DNA of 64,000 nucleotides from Ignavibacteriales bacterium (GTDB taxonomy: Bacteria; Bacteroidota; Ignavibacteria; Ignavibacteriales; Melioribacteraceae). The position numbers and the translations under genes are program-made. The notes under the pieces were generated by a model that saw nothing but the letters and a program-made list of their open reading frames with translations, did not search any database and was not told the DNA's origin. Below are positions 47,431-55,885 of this stretch, piece by piece; within the stretch, counting starts at the first letter, position 1, and each line of letters begins with the position of its first letter. Where the stretch lies: the NCBI GenBank assembly GCA_026390795.1, contig JAPLFG010000002.1, positions 241,186 through 305,185 of the forward strand, in the 5' to 3' direction.

Positions 47431-48422
47431 AAAATATAGTATTAAAGAATGAATTCAGGGAAATAGAAATAAGACCGGAAGAAGAATTCGACCATTATTT
47501 GAATTTGATCCGGGAGGATATTAAAAACATATTTAATTCGAATGCCGGTAACAATTTCTACTATTGCCCTGCATGTAAAAATACTCTATCTAAAATCTCG
47601 TTTGAGAAAGAAGGATTTATTTACAGAGAGTGTCTACAATGCAAAACTATTTATTTGAGTCCGCGACCTACCAAAGAGATGCTTCATGTTTTTTTCGCTG
47701 AATCTAAAGCAATCAAATATTGGAATTCACAGGTAATTCAAGAAACAGAGGATAGAAAAACACATGTTTTCAATCCAAGAATAAGGTGGGTTGAAGAATC
47801 AATTGATTTTGATGAAAATTCAAAAAGGGTCTTTTGTGACTTTTACTCGAGTTATACTCCATTTATTAAGGGCATCGGTAATTCCTCTAATTACACCCAT
47901 AAATTAGCATATAAAGCCTCACATGATATAAGAAATGAAATTGAGAAAAATGGTTTTGAACTTGTAGAAGAATTAGCTCCCGAAAGTTGCAGCATAATAA
48001 CAGCCTTTGAGGTTTTGATAAAAGTGTACAATCCAAGATCAATCTTGAAAATTATTCACGACAGTCTTGAAGATAATGGATTATTATTTTTAACTACAAC
48101 GTCAGCGAGCGGTTTTGATATCCAATTTCTTAAGGAAAGATCGCGAAGTTTGATCCCACCTTTTGAACTAAATATTTTTTCAATAGAAGGTATTATAATG
48201 TTGCTTGAAGAGCACAATTTTAAGATTATTGAAATTAGTACGCCAGGTTCTTTAGACTTACAACTCGTTGAAAAGGTTATTGATTTAATTGAGGTTCCAA
48301 ATTTTATCCGAGACATCATTAAAAACAGGAATAATCAAATTAAAGAGGAATTCCAACAATTTTTGCAAAGGTCATTGTTAAGTTCACACCTAAGAATAAT
48401 TGCACAGAAAAAAAGGAGATAA
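47427..48422 (+). CDS. Zinc-ribbon plus methyltransferase protein
   Basis: A 331-residue protein. The N-terminal part (about 45-75) has a four-cysteine pattern YYCPACKNTL and RECLQCKTIYLSPRP, typical of C-methyltransferase zinc-binding domains. The C-terminal half has a class I methyltransferase-like section around SIITAFEVLIKVYNPRSILKIIHDSLEDNGLLFLTT. The classic GxGxG SAM loop is poor (FCDFYSSYTPFIKGIG), so the enzyme may be divergent or inactive. It is translated with the oxidoreductase (4-base overlap) and is 2 bases ahead of the SIS gene. Confidence 0.8.
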   Translation: MKNIVLKNEFREIEIRPEEEFDHYLNLIREDIKNIFNSNAGNNFYYCPACKNTLSKISFEKEGFIYRECLQCKTIYLSPRPTKEMLHVFFAESKAIKYWNSQVIQETEDRKTHVFNPRIRWVEESIDFDENSKRVFCDFYSSYTPFIKGIGNSSNYTHKLAYKASHDIRNEIEKNGFELVEELAPESCSIITAFEVLIKVYNPRSILKIIHDSLEDNGLLFLTTTSASGFDIQFLKERSRSLIPPFELNIFSIEGIIMLLEEHNFKIIEISTPGSLDLQLVEKVIDLIEVPNFIRDIIKNRNNQIKEEFQQFLQRSLLSSHLRIIAQKKRR

Positions 48423-48424
48423 TA

Positions 48425-49063
48425 ATGGATAATGTTTTAAGCGCAATTATGCACACCGGAGACATCAGAAAAATTAAACTAATGGCTCATGTAAAACAAT
48501 ATAGAAAGGACTTAAATGTTTTGATGGACCAATTAGATTTTGATGTGCTTGAAAAAATAGTTACTACAATTATAGATGCCCATAAAGCGAAAAAAACAAT
48601 TTATGTTTGCGGCAATGGTGGTAGCGCAGCAACCTCTTCACATTTTCAAGTTGATTTTGGATTCTCTGTTCGATATTTCACACAGAGAAGAATTAAAATA
48701 AGAAGTTTAACTGACCAGGTTCCTATGATTACCGCAATTGGGAATGATATTTCTTATGACGAAATATTTTCTGATCAAATGAAAGATAATTTTGAAGAAG
48801 GTGACGTCTTAATAGCTATTTCAGCAAGTGGAAATTCGAATAATGTGATTAAAGCTGTGGAATATGCTAATCTAATCGGAGGTACATCAATCGGATTGGT
48901 AGGATTTGACGGGGGAAAATTGAAAGAAGTTGCAAAGATATGCCTCCACACACCAAATCCCATAAAGCAATATGGACCAATTGAAGATTTGCATATGATA
49001 CTTGATCATATGATTCTTTCATATTTAGCTTTAGATGAAGAATTTTTATCATTAAAATATTAG
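48425..49063 (+). CDS. SIS-domain phosphoheptose isomerase-like protein (GmhA-like)
   Basis: A 212-residue SIS protein: YVCGNGGSAATSSHFQVDFGF (sugar-phosphate loop), LTDQVPMITAIGNDISYDEIF, LIAISASGNSNNVIKAVEYA and a final EDLHMILDHMIL with a histidine at the metal position. GmhA converts sedoheptulose 7-phosphate to D-glycero-D-manno-heptose 7-phosphate. The match is good but the substrate here could be another ketose phosphate. A strong AAAAGGAGAT ribosome-binding site precedes the ATG. The operon continues with an SDR gene 6 bases downstream. Confidence 0.9.
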   Translation: MDNVLSAIMHTGDIRKIKLMAHVKQYRKDLNVLMDQLDFDVLEKIVTTIIDAHKAKKTIYVCGNGGSAATSSHFQVDFGFSVRYFTQRRIKIRSLTDQVPMITAIGNDISYDEIFSDQMKDNFEEGDVLIAISASGNSNNVIKAVEYANLIGGTSIGLVGFDGGKLKEVAKICLHTPNPIKQYGPIEDLHMILDHMILSYLALDEEFLSLKY

Positions 49064-49069
49064 ATATAT

Positions 49070-49816
49070 ATGTTAGAAATGGACTTTAAAGATCAAACCG
49101 TTATAATAACCGGTGCAACGCGCGGAATAGGGAAAGCCATTGCTGATCTTTTTTCAGAATATGGTGCAAGATTGATTTTAACGGGAACGAAACAAGATGT
49201 TGTAGACGAGCTCAATCAAAATCGAATAAATGAAAATATAAAATATTATTCAGTCAATTTTAATGAGAGAAATTCAGTTGATCGGTTTTTTTCTGAACTT
49301 GAAAAATATCCAAGACTGGATGTCTGCATCAATAATGCAGGGATTAATATTATTGATGATTTTGTTGATACAAAAGAAGCAGATTTTGATCAATTGATAA
49401 ATACTAATCTAAAAGGTCCTTATCTTTTATGCAGATATGTTTCCAAAAGAATGAAAGAGAAAAATTATGGCCGGATTATTAATATTGCCTCAATCTGGAG
49501 CGAGATAACTAGACCTAAGAGATCTCTTTATACAACAACAAAAAATGCTCTTTATGGATTGACTAAAACAATAGCTATTGAACTTGCACAATTTAATGTA
49601 ATAGTCAATTCTGTTTCCCCTGGATTTACACTCACAGAACTTACACAATTAACGAACACAACTGAAGAAATCGAACAAATCTCCAAGATGATACCTATTA
49701 AAAGAATGGCTGATCCGGCAGAAATAGCAAGAGTCGTGATATTCTTATCAAGTAAAATGAATACTTATATCGTTGGACAAAATATTATTGTTGATGGAGG
49801 TTATACAAATGTTTAG
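49070..49816 (+). CDS. Short-chain dehydrogenase/reductase
   Basis: A 248-residue classical SDR: VIITGATRGIGKAIADLFSEYGA, CINNAGIN (NNAG), INIASIWSEITRPKRSLYTTTKNALYGLTK (S, then YTTTK) and VNSVSPGFTLTELTQL, with the C-terminal VGQNIIVDGGYTN. The nearby ATG at 49079 is an alternative start. It reduces or oxidises a sugar or cyclitol intermediate. The SDR 3' end contains the GGAGG ribosome-binding site of the next gene, whose start lies inside this frame. Confidence 0.93.
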   Translation: MLEMDFKDQTVIITGATRGIGKAIADLFSEYGARLILTGTKQDVVDELNQNRINENIKYYSVNFNERNSVDRFFSELEKYPRLDVCINNAGINIIDDFVDTKEADFDQLINTNLKGPYLLCRYVSKRMKEKNYGRIINIASIWSEITRPKRSLYTTTKNALYGLTKTIAIELAQFNVIVNSVSPGFTLTELTQLTNTTEEIEQISKMIPIKRMADPAEIARVVIFLSSKMNTYIVGQNIIVDGGYTNV

Positions 49817-50879
49817 GATGGATATTAAGTCTTCTATAAAGGACTATTCATTATTTATAATTGAAGAGTTTTCTAATACATTGAGTAATGAATACCAAAA
49901 TGGAGATTATCTAATCATTGACAAAAGAATTATTGAGCTATATGGTAAAAATATATTGGGACGAAAATGGGATAATAATATAATTGAAATTGATGCTACT
50001 GAAAATCAAAAAAGTTATTTGGGTCTTGAACCGGTTATTCAACAATTAATTGAAAAAGGATTCAGAAAAAATAATAGACTTTTTGCCATTGGCGGAGGAA
50101 TTACGCAGGATGTTACTGCTTTCATCGCCTCAATTATGTATAGGGGAGTAGAATGGCTCTTTTTCCCAACAACATTATTAGCACAGGGCGATAGTTGTAT
50201 TGGTTCAAAAACATCAATCAATTTTGGCAGATATAAAAACCAGCTTGGCAATTTCTATTCTCCACAAAAAATTTTTATTGATCTTACTTTCTTGGATACG
50301 CTAGAAGAAAGAGATTTGACTTCCGGACTTGGAGAAATGCTGCACTACTTTTTAGTTTCCGGAGTAGATGATTTTTTAAGGTTTAAAAAAGAATATCGGA
50401 GAGCAAGAGAAAATAAAGAAGTTCTTAAAGAACTACTGAAACGAAGTCTTGAAATAAAAAAGAGTTATATCGAAATTGATGAATTTGATAAGAAGGAAAG
50501 ACAGGTCTTTAACTATGGACATTCTTTTGGACATGCAATAGAATCCTTGACCAACTATGAAATCCCGCATGGTGTTGCAGTTAGTATTGGAATGGATATG
50601 TCAAACTATATTTCAGTTCAGTATGGTTATCAGTCTAATGAAACCCGTTTAGAAGCCAAAGAATTGCTTCAACAGATTTGGAAAGGCTATACAATTAATA
50701 ATATGAATCAAGTTGATTTTGAAAACGCGTTAAGAAAAGACAAAAAAAATAAAGGAAATTTGTTGGGTTTGATTCTTTCAAATGGTCCCGGCAAAACATT
50801 TAAGGAATATAAACCTTTGGATGAAATATTTTCATCATGGTTAACTACTTATTTTCGGGATGAGTTTACGGAGTCCTAG
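49809..50879 (+). CDS. 3-Dehydroquinate-synthase-like sugar phosphate cyclase
   Basis: A 356-residue protein. The start at 49809 is set by GGAGG 7 bases upstream, overlapping the SDR by 8 bases. Dehydroquinate synthase features are kept: AIGGGITQDVTAFIAS, YRGVEWLFFPTTLLAQGDSC, GSKTSIN, YKNQLGNFYSP, FNYGHSFGHAIE and IPHGVAVSIGM (metal ligands E176, H238, H254 by position). H179 occupies the position where AroB has lysine (GEMLH instead of GEVIK), suggesting a different substrate. It probably cyclises a ketose phosphate (sedoheptulose or a related sugar) rather than DAHP. Confidence 0.85.
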   Translation: MFRMDIKSSIKDYSLFIIEEFSNTLSNEYQNGDYLIIDKRIIELYGKNILGRKWDNNIIEIDATENQKSYLGLEPVIQQLIEKGFRKNNRLFAIGGGITQDVTAFIASIMYRGVEWLFFPTTLLAQGDSCIGSKTSINFGRYKNQLGNFYSPQKIFIDLTFLDTLEERDLTSGLGEMLHYFLVSGVDDFLRFKKEYRRARENKEVLKELLKRSLEIKKSYIEIDEFDKKERQVFNYGHSFGHAIESLTNYEIPHGVAVSIGMDMSNYISVQYGYQSNETRLEAKELLQQIWKGYTINNMNQVDFENALRKDKKNKGNLLGLILSNGPGKTFKEYKPLDEIFSSWLTTYFRDEFTES

Positions 50880-50988
50880 GATAGTTCTAAAACAGCATGC
50901 TCCATATTAAAACTATAAATGTAATTAGAGACTCACCCAATAATGTTGCTTGAATGGACCAATTTAAAACTAATACGGAGGAATAAAA

Positions 50989-51441
50989 ATGATTCTAGAC
51001 AATTTAAAAAATGCCCGTCTGTATTATGGAATTAATGATAATATTAAAGCAGGGTTGAAGTATTTGGAAAGTTTAAAACCGGAAGTTGAATTGGGAGAAT
51101 ATCAAATAAATGAAAATGTAAAATCGATAGTAAGCGAGTATGAAACGAAGGAAACATTTACAAGAGGATATGAGGCTCACAAAAAGGTAATTGACGTTCA
51201 GTTTCCGATTGTTGGGAGGGAAAGAATCAAATGGTCAAATTTAGCTGGAATGGAGATGCATATTGACTATGATCCTGATAAAGATAGAGCATTTTATAAA
51301 AATCCATCTGGTGATACTCATGTAGATATTGGAAACGGTTTCTTTGCAATATTCTTTCCTGAAGATGCCCATGGTCCGCAATATTATATTGATAAACCTG
51401 AATTAATTAAAAAAGTTACTTTAAAAGTAAAAGCATATTAA
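50989..51441 (+). CDS. YhcH/YjgK/YiaL-family protein
   Basis: A 150-residue cupin-type protein of the YhcH (DUF386) family. It shows LEVEL-length family features: ETFTRGYEAHKKVIDVQFPIVG, AFFPEDAHGPQYYIDKPELIKKVTLKVK. The E. coli member (NanQ) is an N-acetylneuraminate anomerase and others act on sugar anomers. Its presence beside a NeuA-like gene, 6 bases away, fits handling of a keto-sugar acid. A strong CGGAGGAA ribosome-binding site precedes the ATG after a 109-base gap, so it may start a new transcript. Confidence 0.9.
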   Translation: MILDNLKNARLYYGINDNIKAGLKYLESLKPEVELGEYQINENVKSIVSEYETKETFTRGYEAHKKVIDVQFPIVGRERIKWSNLAGMEMHIDYDPDKDRAFYKNPSGDTHVDIGNGFFAIFFPEDAHGPQYYIDKPELIKKVTLKVKAY

Positions 51442-51447
51442 CTATTG

Positions 51448-52116
51448 ATGAATGTACCAGAAATCAAAGCATTGCTGTTTATGAAGCAGCATTCTGAACG
51501 GATTCCTGGAAAAAATATGAAAATATTTTATGGGAAGCCCTTGTTACACTGGATATTAGAATCTCTCTCAGGTAGCATATACATTTCCGAAATCATTATC
51601 AATACTGATTCTGAAATAATAGCAAATGAAGCGTCTAAACATTTTAGTGTGACGATACATAAGCGCCCTGATTATCTGCTTACTATTAATAGTAATGAAG
51701 CAAATCAGATTTTAGACTATGATCTATCGATTACGAAGGGGAATTATTTTTTACAAACGCATAGCACGAACCCTTTATTGAAGACCCGCACAATTGACAG
51801 ATCTATTGAAGAATTCTTCAAAAATAGTCATAATGATTCCTTACTTTCAGTAACACCTTTGCAAACACGCTTATTCTTTCACGATGGTAAACCCATTAAT
51901 CATGATCCGGAAAAACTTATCAAGACTCAAGAATTGGCTGTTATATATGAAGAGAATTCATGTATTTATATTTTTTCTAGAGAAGGATTCTTAAAAAATA
52001 AAAATCGCATTGGTAAATCACCTTTACTTTTTCCTATTGATAGATTAGAAGCAGTAGATATAGATGAGAAATATGATTTCCTATTCGCTGAATTTCTTAA
52101 ACAAAAAAATATTTAG
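51448..52116 (+). CDS. CMP-sugar synthetase-like protein 1 (NeuA/acylneuraminate cytidylyltransferase family)
   Basis: About 223 residues; ATG 51448 is preferred over TTG 51445. The nucleotide-binding start is ALLFMKQHSERIPGKNMKIFYGKPLLHWIL, in which the usual IPARxGSxR is changed to MKQHSERIPGKN (as in the ulosonic-acid/NeuA-like group). Continuing motifs are INTDSEIIANEA, FLQTHSTNPLLKTRTIDRS and a final PIDRLEAVDIDEKYDFLFAEFL. It activates a sugar acid with CTP. The other CMP-sugar synthetase-like gene is at 54707. Confidence 0.9.
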   Translation: MNVPEIKALLFMKQHSERIPGKNMKIFYGKPLLHWILESLSGSIYISEIIINTDSEIIANEASKHFSVTIHKRPDYLLTINSNEANQILDYDLSITKGNYFLQTHSTNPLLKTRTIDRSIEEFFKNSHNDSLLSVTPLQTRLFFHDGKPINHDPEKLIKTQELAVIYEENSCIYIFSREGFLKNKNRIGKSPLLFPIDRLEAVDIDEKYDFLFAEFLKQKNI

Positions 52117-52125
52117 GAGTTTGTT

Positions 52126-52995
52126 TTGCTAAATTATTTTAAAAAATCAGCTATTAAAACCTTTTATTGGCTGTATTCTTATAACCGTTTTTTGGGGCGT
52201 TTATATTTGGTCCTACTATTATTCTTTCGGAGGCAAATACGCAGAATGCGGTTAATTCATAAAATAAATGAATCAGAACTTGTCTTAAAATATTTTGAAT
52301 CAATTAAGCAAAATACTGGTGTTTTGTTTGACATTGGTGCATCAACTGGGAGCTATTTAGAAAGGTTTTTAGGAGATGAAACAAATTGGAAAATTTATGC
52401 TTTTGATCCAGACCCTGATAAGATGAAACAAGAAGCATTGGAACATTTTAGTAAAAGAGAGAATGTCAAATTTATTAACAAGGCATGTTCTAATAAAAGT
52501 GGTGAAAAATTACAATTTTTTACAAGCGAGATTTCAACAGGGATTTCATCTTTACATGCATTCCATAGTTCACATCACAAAGCAGGTCTTGTTGAAACTA
52601 TAACATTGAATGATTTTATCGAAGAACAAGGCATTACTAGTGTTGATATATTAAAAATCGATACTGAGGGCCATGATCTTTTTGTATTGCAAGGGTTTCC
52701 ATGGGATAAATTAAAACCAAAAGTTATTTTTTGTGAATTTGAGAATAGGAAGACAATTGAATTGGGATATGATTTCCATAAATTAGGTGATTTTTTTGTC
52801 GAAAAAGGTTATCGTGTTTTTGTTTCAGAATGGTTTCCAGTTATTGAGTACGGAACTACGCATAAATGGAGAACAATAAAAGCTTATCCAACAATGTTGC
52901 ATGATGAAAATGCATTTGGAAACTTCATTTGTTTTAGAGACGTAGTAGCAGATAATGGTTATCTGGATATGCTTTTAAACACGGAAATTAATTAG
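52126..52995 (+). CDS. FkbM-family methyltransferase
   Basis: A 289-residue protein with FkbM hallmarks: VLFDIGASTGSYLERF (SAM loop), IYAFDPDPDKM, SVDILKIDTEGHDLFVLQG and PKVIFCEFENRKT. FkbM enzymes O-methylate sugars or polyketides. An N-terminal hydrophobic stretch (YLVLLLFFRRQIRRM) could associate it with the membrane. The start is TTG with AGGAG 6 bases upstream. Probably methylates a hydroxyl in the repeat unit. Confidence 0.93.
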   Translation: MLNYFKKSAIKTFYWLYSYNRFLGRLYLVLLLFFRRQIRRMRLIHKINESELVLKYFESIKQNTGVLFDIGASTGSYLERFLGDETNWKIYAFDPDPDKMKQEALEHFSKRENVKFINKACSNKSGEKLQFFTSEISTGISSLHAFHSSHHKAGLVETITLNDFIEEQGITSVDILKIDTEGHDLFVLQGFPWDKLKPKVIFCEFENRKTIELGYDFHKLGDFFVEKGYRVFVSEWFPVIEYGTTHKWRTIKAYPTMLHDENAFGNFICFRDVVADNGYLDMLLNTEIN

Positions 52996-53090
52996 CTTCT
53001 TTACAACTATTTTTCGCAAGATGCGAATATTTAACCGATCACAATCATTGAATTTTATAGTTTTTTATTTGTTAACAACTTTTTGTAACT

Positions 53091-53777
53091 ATGGGTCATG
53101 TTATTCAACTTTTATCTCATGTATTATGCTCTGATACACCGTCGTATGGAAATCGCGATCAGTTTATTATCAGTGAAAAAACTCAGATCGAAAAAGGCGA
53201 CAGTGCAAATTCTTCAAACTGGCAATTTACAAATAATCACTTGGGTACACATATTGATTTACCTTCGCATTTCTTTTTAGACGGGGCTACTCTTTCGGAT
53301 TTTGCTATAAGTGATTTTATTTTTCAACACCCACAACTCATTGATGTAAAATGCTCTGAAGCCAAACTTATTGAATATTCAGATTTAAAAACAGAAATAT
53401 GTGAGAACACAGATTTGCTTTTAATTAGAACAGGGTATGAAATATATCGTCTTTCTGAAAAATATTGGAATGATAATCCCGGACTATCAGCAGATTTAGG
53501 AATGATACTTCGTGAAGAGTTTACAAATCTAAAGGCAATTGGGTTTGATTTCATTTCACTTACCTCCTGGAAATTCCGGGATGAAGGAAAAAAGGCACAT
53601 ATTCAATTTCTTAGAAAAACCAATAATTTCAACAAATTTATTATTATAGAAGATATGTCATTGAAGCAAATCAATAGATTTAATAAAATTCAGAAAGTTA
53701 TTGTTTCACCATTATTGGTTCATGGTGCAAACGGTTCACCGGTAACCGTTTTTTGCGAAATAGTTAAGGAAATATAA
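53091..53777 (+). CDS. Cyclase-family (KynB-like) metal-dependent hydrolase
   Basis: A 228-residue protein with the diagnostic metal motif HLGTHIDLPSHFF (HxGTHxDxPxH) at about 50-62 and the ending SPLLVHGANGSPVTVFCEIV. Family members include kynurenine formamidase and polyketide or sugar-type cyclases and amidases. It is surprising in a sugar locus and may deformylate or lactonise a sugar derivative. It shares one base with the next gene (53777). Confidence 0.88.
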   Translation: MGHVIQLLSHVLCSDTPSYGNRDQFIISEKTQIEKGDSANSSNWQFTNNHLGTHIDLPSHFFLDGATLSDFAISDFIFQHPQLIDVKCSEAKLIEYSDLKTEICENTDLLLIRTGYEIYRLSEKYWNDNPGLSADLGMILREEFTNLKAIGFDFISLTSWKFRDEGKKAHIQFLRKTNNFNKFIIIEDMSLKQINRFNKIQKVIVSPLLVHGANGSPVTVFCEIVKEI

Positions 53778-54598
53778 TGAGTAGGATAGAATATCTGAGA
53801 ACGATTAATTCCGATGAAATTAATTTTACGAGAATATTCAAAGCGATTAAACGAAGAATATTGGATTTACCTCACAAAATAAGCTGGTCATTACCTCTAA
53901 GGTTTCAACGCAAGAACATTAGTAATTTAATGGCTCTCAAAGATTCCCAAAAAGGGAAAAGATGCTTTATTATTGCAAATGGACCTAGCATTAAAAGCAT
54001 GGATTTGAGAGCCCTAAAAAATGAAGTTACAATTGGAATGAATAGAATTTATCTACTTAAGGAACAACTCGGTTTTCTTCCGACTTATCTTGTTGTTAAT
54101 GATGTTGCACTCACATTAAAGCAATTCCCAGATGAACTCGCGAATGTTAAATCTATTAAATTATATCTTTGGAACGGTAGGAAGTATTTTAAGAACTCCA
54201 GTGATATAATCTATTTCAAGCAGACTTTTAAGGTTCATTTTTCTGAGAACTTTTCGCGAACAATTTATGGTGGACATAGTGTAACTTATGCATGTCTTCA
54301 ACTTGCATATTACCTTGGCTGTGATGAAGTTATACTTATTGGTAAAGACCACAATTATGTAGAAAAAGGAATACCTGGTAAAACGCTAATAAGTACGGGC
54401 AAAGAAAACAACCATTTTATAACGGGATATTATAAAAAAGGAATGAAATGGGAAATTCCAGACTATAAAGGTGAAGAATTAGCATACAAAAAGGCAAAAG
54501 AGCATTTTGGAAAAAATGGAAAAAAAATACTTGATGCTACAGTTGATGGTAATTTAAACATTTTTGAGAAAATTGAATTCGGAAAATTATTCAAGTAG
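53777..54598 (+). CDS. DUF115/MptE-like protein, paralog 3
   Basis: A 273-residue protein, shorter than the other two DUF115 genes because it lacks their C-terminal 90-residue part. Signature: RCFIIANGPSIKSMDLRALK, GMNRIYLLKEQLGFLPTYLVVND, YGGHSVTYACLQLAYYLGCDEVILIGKDHNY, then GEELAYKKAKEHFGKNGKKILDATVDG. It starts within the last base of the cyclase gene and is separated from the next gene by about 108 bases. It is a candidate transferase for one of the CMP-activated sugars (inference). Confidence 0.85.
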   Translation: MSRIEYLRTINSDEINFTRIFKAIKRRILDLPHKISWSLPLRFQRKNISNLMALKDSQKGKRCFIIANGPSIKSMDLRALKNEVTIGMNRIYLLKEQLGFLPTYLVVNDVALTLKQFPDELANVKSIKLYLWNGRKYFKNSSDIIYFKQTFKVHFSENFSRTIYGGHSVTYACLQLAYYLGCDEVILIGKDHNYVEKGIPGKTLISTGKENNHFITGYYKKGMKWEIPDYKGEELAYKKAKEHFGKNGKKILDATVDGNLNIFEKIEFGKLFK

Positions 54599-54706
54599 AA
54601 GTATGTTTTTCATTGTTTAAGCAGTTATCGTTTATCTTCTAGCATAATAAAATGATTTTAAAAGAAATGTTACTCGCTAATAATTATTTTTAAAAACGAG
54701 GTAATA

Positions 54707-55843
54707 ATGAAAATAGTAGCTATGATTCCAGCGCGGCTTGGAAGTCAAAGAATTAAAAAGAAAAATATTAGACTGATTAATGGGAAACCATTGATATCTT
54801 ACATTATTGAAGCAAGTATAGAATCAAATATATTTGATGAAATATATATTAATTCTGAGGCAGAAGTATTTGATCAGTTAGCGCGAAGTTATAATATAAA
54901 ATATTATAAAAGACCGGAATTTTTATCTTCTAACGAAGCAACAAATGATGATTTTACAATGGACTTTTTTAAAAATGTTGAGAGTGATTTGGTTATTCAA
55001 TTACTCCCAACTTCTCCTTTTATTACTCCAGAGGAAATAAAGGATTTTGTAAATAAAATGATCGAAGGTGAATATGAGACATATATCTCCGTAAAAGATG
55101 TTCAGATTGAATGTATTTATAAAAATAAATCAGTGAATTTTAATCAAATGAAGAAAACACCACCTTCACAACTATTGGAACCCATTAAAGCATATGCGTG
55201 TGGAATTATGGGATGGGAACGTAATCGTTTTGTAACAAACATGGAAAAACATGGAGCTGGATATCATGGTGGGGACGGTTCGATTGGATTTTATACTTTG
55301 CATGGGTATTCAACAATTGATATAGATAATGAGGAAGATTTTATTCTTGCTGAAGCAATTACCCATGCAATCAGAACACGTCATAATTTCCCTGAATATT
55401 ATTCGGAGAAAACTCATAAAATCATCAGAGATGCTGACAGAGAGAGAATCCTTCAAAGCGATGGAGTAATTCGTAATATCATGAATGAATTTAATAAGGA
55501 AGTTGTTGCAATCGATAAGATAATTAATGAAAATGGATATGAGTCATCATGGTCATATACTTTAATTAATTCAAAATCAAATAGTGCCACACTTATTGCC
55601 CAATTACCTGGAGAGGGGAATAGATTACATTTTCATAATGATTGGGATGAATGGTGGTACATTCTTAAAGGTAAATGGGAGTGGTTTGTTGAAGGAAAAT
55701 CAATTATTGTGAAAAAAGGAGATATAATATTTATAGAGAGAAATAAACGGCATAAAATTACTGCCATCGGAAATGAAATTGGAATAAGACTAGCTGTTAG
55801 TAGAGAAGATGTTGACCATGTATACGATGTTGAGGATTACTAA
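54707..55843 (+). CDS. CMP-sugar synthetase-like domain fused to a cupin
   Basis: A 378-residue two-domain protein. Residues 1-230 are a NeuA-family cytidylyltransferase (MIPARLGSQRIKKKNIRLI, YINSEAEVFDQLA, LLPTSPFITPEE, IDIDNEEDFILAEAI). Residues about 290-370 are a cupin with ligand set H308, H310, E315 and H349 (RLHFHNDWDEWWYILKG, ERNKRHKIT). Fusing a CTP-activating enzyme to a cupin could couple isomerisation or anomer selection with activation. Start: a good AACGAGGTAA ribosome-binding site. The preceding 108 bases are AT-rich. Confidence 0.9.
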   Translation: MKIVAMIPARLGSQRIKKKNIRLINGKPLISYIIEASIESNIFDEIYINSEAEVFDQLARSYNIKYYKRPEFLSSNEATNDDFTMDFFKNVESDLVIQLLPTSPFITPEEIKDFVNKMIEGEYETYISVKDVQIECIYKNKSVNFNQMKKTPPSQLLEPIKAYACGIMGWERNRFVTNMEKHGAGYHGGDGSIGFYTLHGYSTIDIDNEEDFILAEAITHAIRTRHNFPEYYSEKTHKIIRDADRERILQSDGVIRNIMNEFNKEVVAIDKIINENGYESSWSYTLINSKSNSATLIAQLPGEGNRLHFHNDWDEWWYILKGKWEWFVEGKSIIVKKGDIIFIERNKRHKITAIGNEIGIRLAVSREDVDHVYDVEDY

Positions 55844-55885
55844 AAATATCTAAATAAATAATTTATAATATTTTTAAGGAAAATT

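Noticed and set aside
49773..49808. Extending the cyclase gene to an ATG at 49773
   Set aside because: A strong GGAGG site at 49797-49801 lies 7 bases before ATG 49809, and the upstream extension overlaps the SDR without family similarity.
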